From Scytalidium lignicola (taxonomy: Eukaryota; Ascomycota; Leotiomycetes): DNA of 64,000 bases. A program made the position numbers and the translations under genes. Positions 59,627-64,000 of this stretch are shown here, one piece after another. A model generated the notes under the pieces. The model was not told the origin of the DNA and ran no database searches. It saw only the letters and a program-made list of their open reading frames with translations. Location of the stretch: positions 62,001 to 126,000 of the forward strand of contig NCSJ02000106.1 in NCBI GenBank assembly GCA_002812745.2. The letters run 5' to 3'. Position 1 is the first letter of the stretch; each line of letters starts with the position of its first letter.

Positions 59627-60588
59627 GGTAGTGATTGGGAGGATATCAAGACGTAGAAGAGAAGCGCAAGTTGTGTGGATTGCCTATCGGCACTAGGCTT
59701 TCGGCATGAGAAGGGGGAAGCTTTCCGGTAGGCGCCAATGTCTGCAGTGAATGAGATGTCGCAAATGAAATACTAAAACAAGAAAAGGAGAATAGGCCGT
59801 AAGGAGTGAGCAACCATGACTGAAAATTCTAATGGGTGGTGGGATGTTTGCAGTTGGGTGAAGGTCGATATGCGAAGCGGCCTCAGCGTTCTGAAGTTTT
59901 TACTGCCCCTGATTGGCCATAAGCGGTAAGGCCAATTACTGCAAAACCACGATCTTCGGCTGCTTCGACTCAATTTTTCTCCTTCATTTTTATCTGCATA
60001 TTTAAATCCTACTTGCTCAACAACGTGGAACTAGCTGTTACATGATATGATCTGAGTTATATATGCTACACCTTGCATTAGATCCTTGACATATATTTAT
60101 TTCTCTAAACAATTTGTATCTGGCCCTCGCAGGTCTCACGCTTGAAGGAGCTCGGAGAGCTGATTCCCGAGATCGAATCGTCTAATAACTTGAGTATGGT
60201 ATTTGGAGCTGGTTTTTTCTTTCATATATTTTTGCTTTGATTTATTGTTAACTATGTTGAGGCCGCTAGACAGACCAGCTGTCTATTTAACCACTTGTGG
60301 AACGGTTCATCTACTATATTACTCGTACATCATGTTTCCATATTGCCCCTTTTTGGAGCCCAGTTAATCTATTCTTACAATTTCTTATTTCTTTCTTTCT
60401 TAAAATTGATTTCAAATACCTCTTAGACGGTGGAAGGTTCCGGTAACTTTACGATGTCCTGCAAAGACCTCTTTCAGGCTCCAGGAACAAGTGACCACTT
60501 TCAGAACTCTCTTCCCAACCTTTACAGCAATCCTTACGGAATGCTTTGAGTATGACTTTCGTGGAGCAGCCTGTATACAAGTCAGTAT
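59627..60588. other. Intergenic region
   Basis: 962 bp with no supported gene. The left part is the LAMTOR1-like promoter; the right part is the 3' flank of the F-box gene. Confidence 0.55.
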
Positions 60589-61482
60589 CTATAGCACGGC
60601 CACACAATTTAGGGTAATGGGGATACGACGAACCAGAGATAGACAGCCAACTTTCTCGGAAAACTCGTTGATTATGCTGCCATAGTCGTTATCTTCGACA
60701 TCGCTGTGGGCAATACCGCTCCTTCCAAAATACCAGAGCAGGCCCTTCTCGGTACTCTCCAAGTCATCATCGCCAACACGAATACCTGCTCCGATAAGAT
60801 CTCTCTTCGTGGCTCGACGGCTCTCCATCATCACGTCGAGCTTCTCAAGGAACCTCCGCACGGCGTAGTTCCCTACCATAAATTCGAATCGATCAGTTCG
60901 GATTCCATCGATACCGTCATCACGCCTCATGCATGGTAAGGGATTCTTCTCCATCTCCCACCGCACGCGGATCTCAAAGGCGTATTCTTCTAGGAACTTG
61001 AGGTATTGTGGACCTGGGGTAGAGAGGCCAACACGAAGCGACATAGCATGGTCACCGGTGCATCGCAGACCCTTCCAATCTCCAAATTCCTCCTCAACGC
61101 TGCTGCTGCTTCCTCCCAGCAGCCCATAGTGCTGCCAGGCTTCGAGCTTAGCTTCATTAGCCATACTTACATACCATAGTCGACAGGAAGAACAGTTTCT
61201 TGCCTTCCACCGCAGCAGTTTCTGCTCCTCACGACGCACGCATGGCTGTGAAGGGACCAGCCAGCCATCCTTCCAGACGGTCTGCATCATTTGGGCCTCC
61301 AGGGCAAAGCGCATCTGGATCTGGGTGTTGCAGATATGAGCCGCATGCTGGGCGAAGAAGAGACGTAGGCCCTGGCAGGTTTGCACGAGGGGCAAGTAGC
61401 TGGTGGTTGGCACGTGAGAGATGATGCGAAGGAGCAGTTCCGGAGGCAGGTTGGTCAGCTTTGGGACTGTGTGTGTAGCCAT
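60589..61482 (-). CDS. F-box domain protein (297 aa)
   Basis: Intronless, 297 residues from the first ATG at 61482; upstream in-frame sequence lacks another ATG. The N-terminal F-box is clear: LTNLPPELLLRIISHVP, then SYLPLVQTCQGLRLFFAQ. A central segment with RNCSSCRLWYVSMANEAK contains a CxxC pair near RCTGDH, which might bind zinc. The remainder is helical without repeats. The layout fits the large fungal family of F-box proteins with short Cys-containing middle regions. Probable SCF substrate receptor of unknown target. Confidence 0.85.
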   Translation of the reverse strand: MATHTVPKLTNLPPELLLRIISHVPTTSYLPLVQTCQGLRLFFAQHAAHICNTQIQMRFALEAQMMQTVWKDGWLVPSQPCVRREEQKLLRWKARNCSSCRLWYVSMANEAKLEAWQHYGLLGGSSSSVEEEFGDWKGLRCTGDHAMSLRVGLSTPGPQYLKFLEEYAFEIRVRWEMEKNPLPCMRRDDGIDGIRTDRFEFMVGNYAVRRFLEKLDVMMESRRATKRDLIGAGIRVGDDDLESTEKGLLWYFGRSGIAHSDVEDNDYGSIINEFSEKVGCLSLVRRIPITLNCVAVL

Positions 61483-63773
61483 GGTTGAGGGGGGTGAAAT
61501 ATGATGGGGGCTAGAACTCCTGGTTCTTTGGGAGTCAATCTGTCTTCCAAGGTTGTCCCTAAACGTATAATAAAAACGAGGCTCTTCACGTGATCTGCGT
61601 TCTTGGGGAAAGTCTCGTTGGAAGGTTGACTCGAGGTTGTGAATACAACTCTCCCTTTTTATTTTCTGGTTCAACAACAAAAGAAACCGATTAATGAATG
61701 TATCATGACCATGAATATAAAAAAGAGACCGTGGGAAAAAAGAAATGCAGAGATGGGTGTCTTTTATGTGCAGAACCCCACATGGGCCCTAATGTTTACC
61801 AGCAGCAGTGAGGGCATCAACATGCACGACACACACACGTGACGTGGCAGTGGTGATGGAGGTAGGCTGAGTGCAGGCGCGCCGCAGACGCGTGCTGGGA
61901 GAGGAGGAGCAGGGGTGCGGGTGTCGTTTCATCGCGAGCGCGTCATTGGGCCGAGAGGCAGACGTGATTGGGCGAGGCGGTGGTAAGGCAATGAGGAGAT
62001 TGCTTGGCTGGAGTTGGCTGGAGAGAGCCAGGGGGGCTGCACACGGGCGACGACTGGCGACAAGAGAAACAACAGTCGCGCACAAGATCAGAGGGATCAC
62101 AAGTAATTAGCTGAGGACTATTTTCAGCTCTTGCAGATTTCGTGCTACTACTGTATGACTCTTTTTGGCATCAGCATCCGGTACAAACAAACAACCCAGC
62201 ACCAATGTTGAGGCCGGCATACACATCCACACAAGACAGGGACTTGTGTACATCTTCTGCGTGCTACAGTACGGTACATACAATACAGTAGAGTACTCTG
62301 ACGACCATCGGATGTCCTCTCACCACCGACATGCGTGGGACGTCTGCTGACATGATACAGTCCATGATGTGATGCCTGATGTGATGCCTGATGTGATGCC
62401 TGATGTGATGCCTGATGTGATGCCTGATGTGATGCCTGATGTGATGCCTGACATTTGGGCTGATTCGAACGATTCGTAGCGTAACTATTGTTGAAACCTT
62501 ACAAACCAGGCTTCAATGCTGCAACAACGTCAAACGGGCACGGAAGCACGGCAGACCGGTGTCGCTTAGCGGGTGGACCAACCAGCGGGTGTCTTAGCTG
62601 GTAGTAATTAAGGGCTAAGCCTATTACGGCTAAGTGTGCTTAGGTAGTCGAGTCTAATGTCAGGCACAGGCACAAAACGGCACAGTGCACATGGGCTGAT
62701 AGCTGTTGCTTGCGTACTCTGGTGTAACCCGCAAGTACCAATACGTAAATAATAGTTCGGGAAAATACCTTAATGTACTTATCAGGTACCCACTCAAGAG
62801 TAACAGTACAGTCCCAGAAACCGCTCTCAGGGACCATGAACCTGACACCTCCCGCAGCGTAAGGGGGTTGATCCACTGCCCGCCCCCGATCAATCTCCTC
62901 CTTCGCCGTGCTTATCTCGCTCACGGCTTCTCGACCCCTTCCTTCAACCCTCACTTTGTTGGATGTTCTTGATATACACGACTCGTCCCTCTTTTCCATC
63001 GCACTCCTCATCATCGCGTTGTCGCATTGAGCACTCTGACCGGATCCAGGTGCTCCCACAATCTTTCAGTCTTTTATTATCTTTGCGCGCCGCACTGTCC
63101 GGTCTGTCTGTCCTTCGCTCTCCGACTGCAGACAGACGATCAAACCTCGCCAACCCTCAGCCAGCGCCAGCACTGATGCTTCAAACGCAGCGATAATCCG
63201 ACCTGCACTCCATCTCTGTGTTGTGCGTGTGTGCAGATCGATTGATGTGCAGTCAGCTGTAGCCAGCGATCCCTCGAACGAATTGAGTATTTGATTGATT
63301 TCGGTCGAAGAGAATAGTATGTGTGGCCGACAATAGCAACCAAGCGCCCTGCGAACCGCCCGACCAGCCCTCGAACACCAACAACCAAACATCTCATACA
63401 CACACTCCTTGAAATCCAACATCAAGCCCGGAATCCCATCTTTCATTCCCTCGCTTCGTAATAACAACAATACCTACTCCAATCGATTATTCCATCGATT
63501 GACTTGTCGTTCGTTCCTTCGTCGATCAGCACAAGTCGGACTTCCGCAGGCGGAGAACGACATTGTGTCTGGTTCCATCGGCTACAACGAGCGCTCGTTT
63601 GGTTCCTTATCAGCTAAGGGACGAACTTCTGAGGGCGTTCTGAGATCAGATCGAATTTCGATCTTGTATTTTATTTATTTTTATTGCCTGGTGCAAGCTT
63701 CATCGGGCAGGATTCCTATTTTCGATCACATTATTTTTTTGNTTTTTGCTGTCTCTAAAATCAACGTCGCAAG
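61483..63773. other. Intergenic region and probable long 5' leader
   Basis: 2.29 kb between divergent genes. Contains the 12-bp minisatellite and, from ~62.9 kb, CT-rich sequence with CT/CA tracts and an N at 63742 leading to the ATG at 63774. That looks like a long 5' UTR of the right-edge gene. No coding frame is supported. Confidence 0.5.
62365..62448 (+). repeat. Perfect 12-bp minisatellite, 7 copies
   Basis: Seven identical tandem copies of TGATGTGATGCC, ending abruptly in TGACATTTG. Non-coding context. Confidence 0.97.
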
Positions 63774-64000
63774 ATGAGTTGCACTGGTCGACAAAAGGCG
63801 TCTGAGATTCGGGCAGACCAGAAATGGGACTTCATCGTAAGTGGAAGATGCTTTAATCATTCATTAATCATTTGAATATCAAATATGCACGTTACATTAT
63901 GACGAGTCGGCTATTATACACGTTTGTCCATGATGAATGAATAGAGGAGGACTAACGATTGTGCAAACATAGAGTCTTAATGACTTCAAGTCGACATCCT
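63774..64000 (+). CDS. 5' end of an unidentified gene, cut by window end
   Basis: Exon 1 (63774-63836) encodes MSCTGRQKASEIRADQKWDF plus Ile. A 136 bp intron (63837-63972, GTAAGT donor, ACATAG acceptor) leads to exon 2 starting SLNDFKSTS, which runs off the window. The phase-0 join and a QKWDFISLNDFKSTS stretch across it look like a conserved N-terminus of a larger fungal protein. Too little is visible to name it. A long CT-rich leader precedes the ATG. Confidence 0.6.

Noticed and set aside
62365..62448. CRISPR-like array
   Set aside because: Direct 12-bp tandem repeats without spacers, in a eukaryotic genome: a minisatellite.

Overview
The window is nuclear DNA of a filamentous ascomycete. 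Genes are split by short spliceosomal introns of about 48-183 bp with GTRNGT donors, CTRAY-like branch points and YAG acceptors. The protein set is typically fungal (COX15, GPI16, MED7, LUC7, a CYP505 P450:reductase fusion, a GH18 chitinase, GPI-anchored cupredoxin). Moderate GC and gene style fit Leotiomycetes (Helotiales), but that placement is inference. I rebuilt 26 protein genes by hand. Exon joins were accepted only when splice sites and reading phase agreed; exon coordinates are in the entries.

Layout. 0-12 kb: 3' part of a DUG2-like glutathione-degradation subunit, an NADPH-dependent MDR oxidoreductase, a 72-residue hypothetical, a secreted family of unknown function, and an Ntn-type asparaginase. 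12-26 kb: a dynamin-like GTPase with a previously hidden N-terminal extension, a GMPPA-like nucleotidyltransferase, an orphan gene, a cupredoxin surface protein and a single-pass membrane protein. 27-40 kb: COX15 head-to-head with a nucleotide-sugar-transporter-like protein, a chitinase with a long Ser-rich repeat stalk, CYP505, and a 57-residue Cys-rich peptide gene. 41-53 kb is compact housekeeping DNA with three head-to-head pairs: MED7/PAP2 phosphatase, PRE9/URN1-like WW-FF splicing factor and LUC7/GPI16. An F-box gene follows. 53-64 kb is gene-poor: a small coiled-coil protein, a Meh1/LAMTOR1-like myristoylated TORC1 adaptor, an F-box protein, and the 5' end of a further gene at the right edge.

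Themes: secretory pathway and surface (GMPPA, sugar transporter, GPI16, cupredoxin, chitinase, secreted unknown), mRNA production (MED7, URN1, LUC7), protein turnover (PRE9, two F-box proteins, DUG2) and mitochondrial haem A synthesis (COX15). I found no transposon, rRNA, convincing tRNA, CRISPR array or biosynthetic cluster.

A technical point matters for anyone reusing the sequence. Fifteen single N characters sit mostly beside homopolymers. In all three genes whose coding exons contain them (asparaginase with four, the transporter and the PAP2 phosphatase with one each), deleting the N restores one continuous conserved reading frame. They therefore behave as spurious inserted positions, not as unknown bases or pseudogene lesions.
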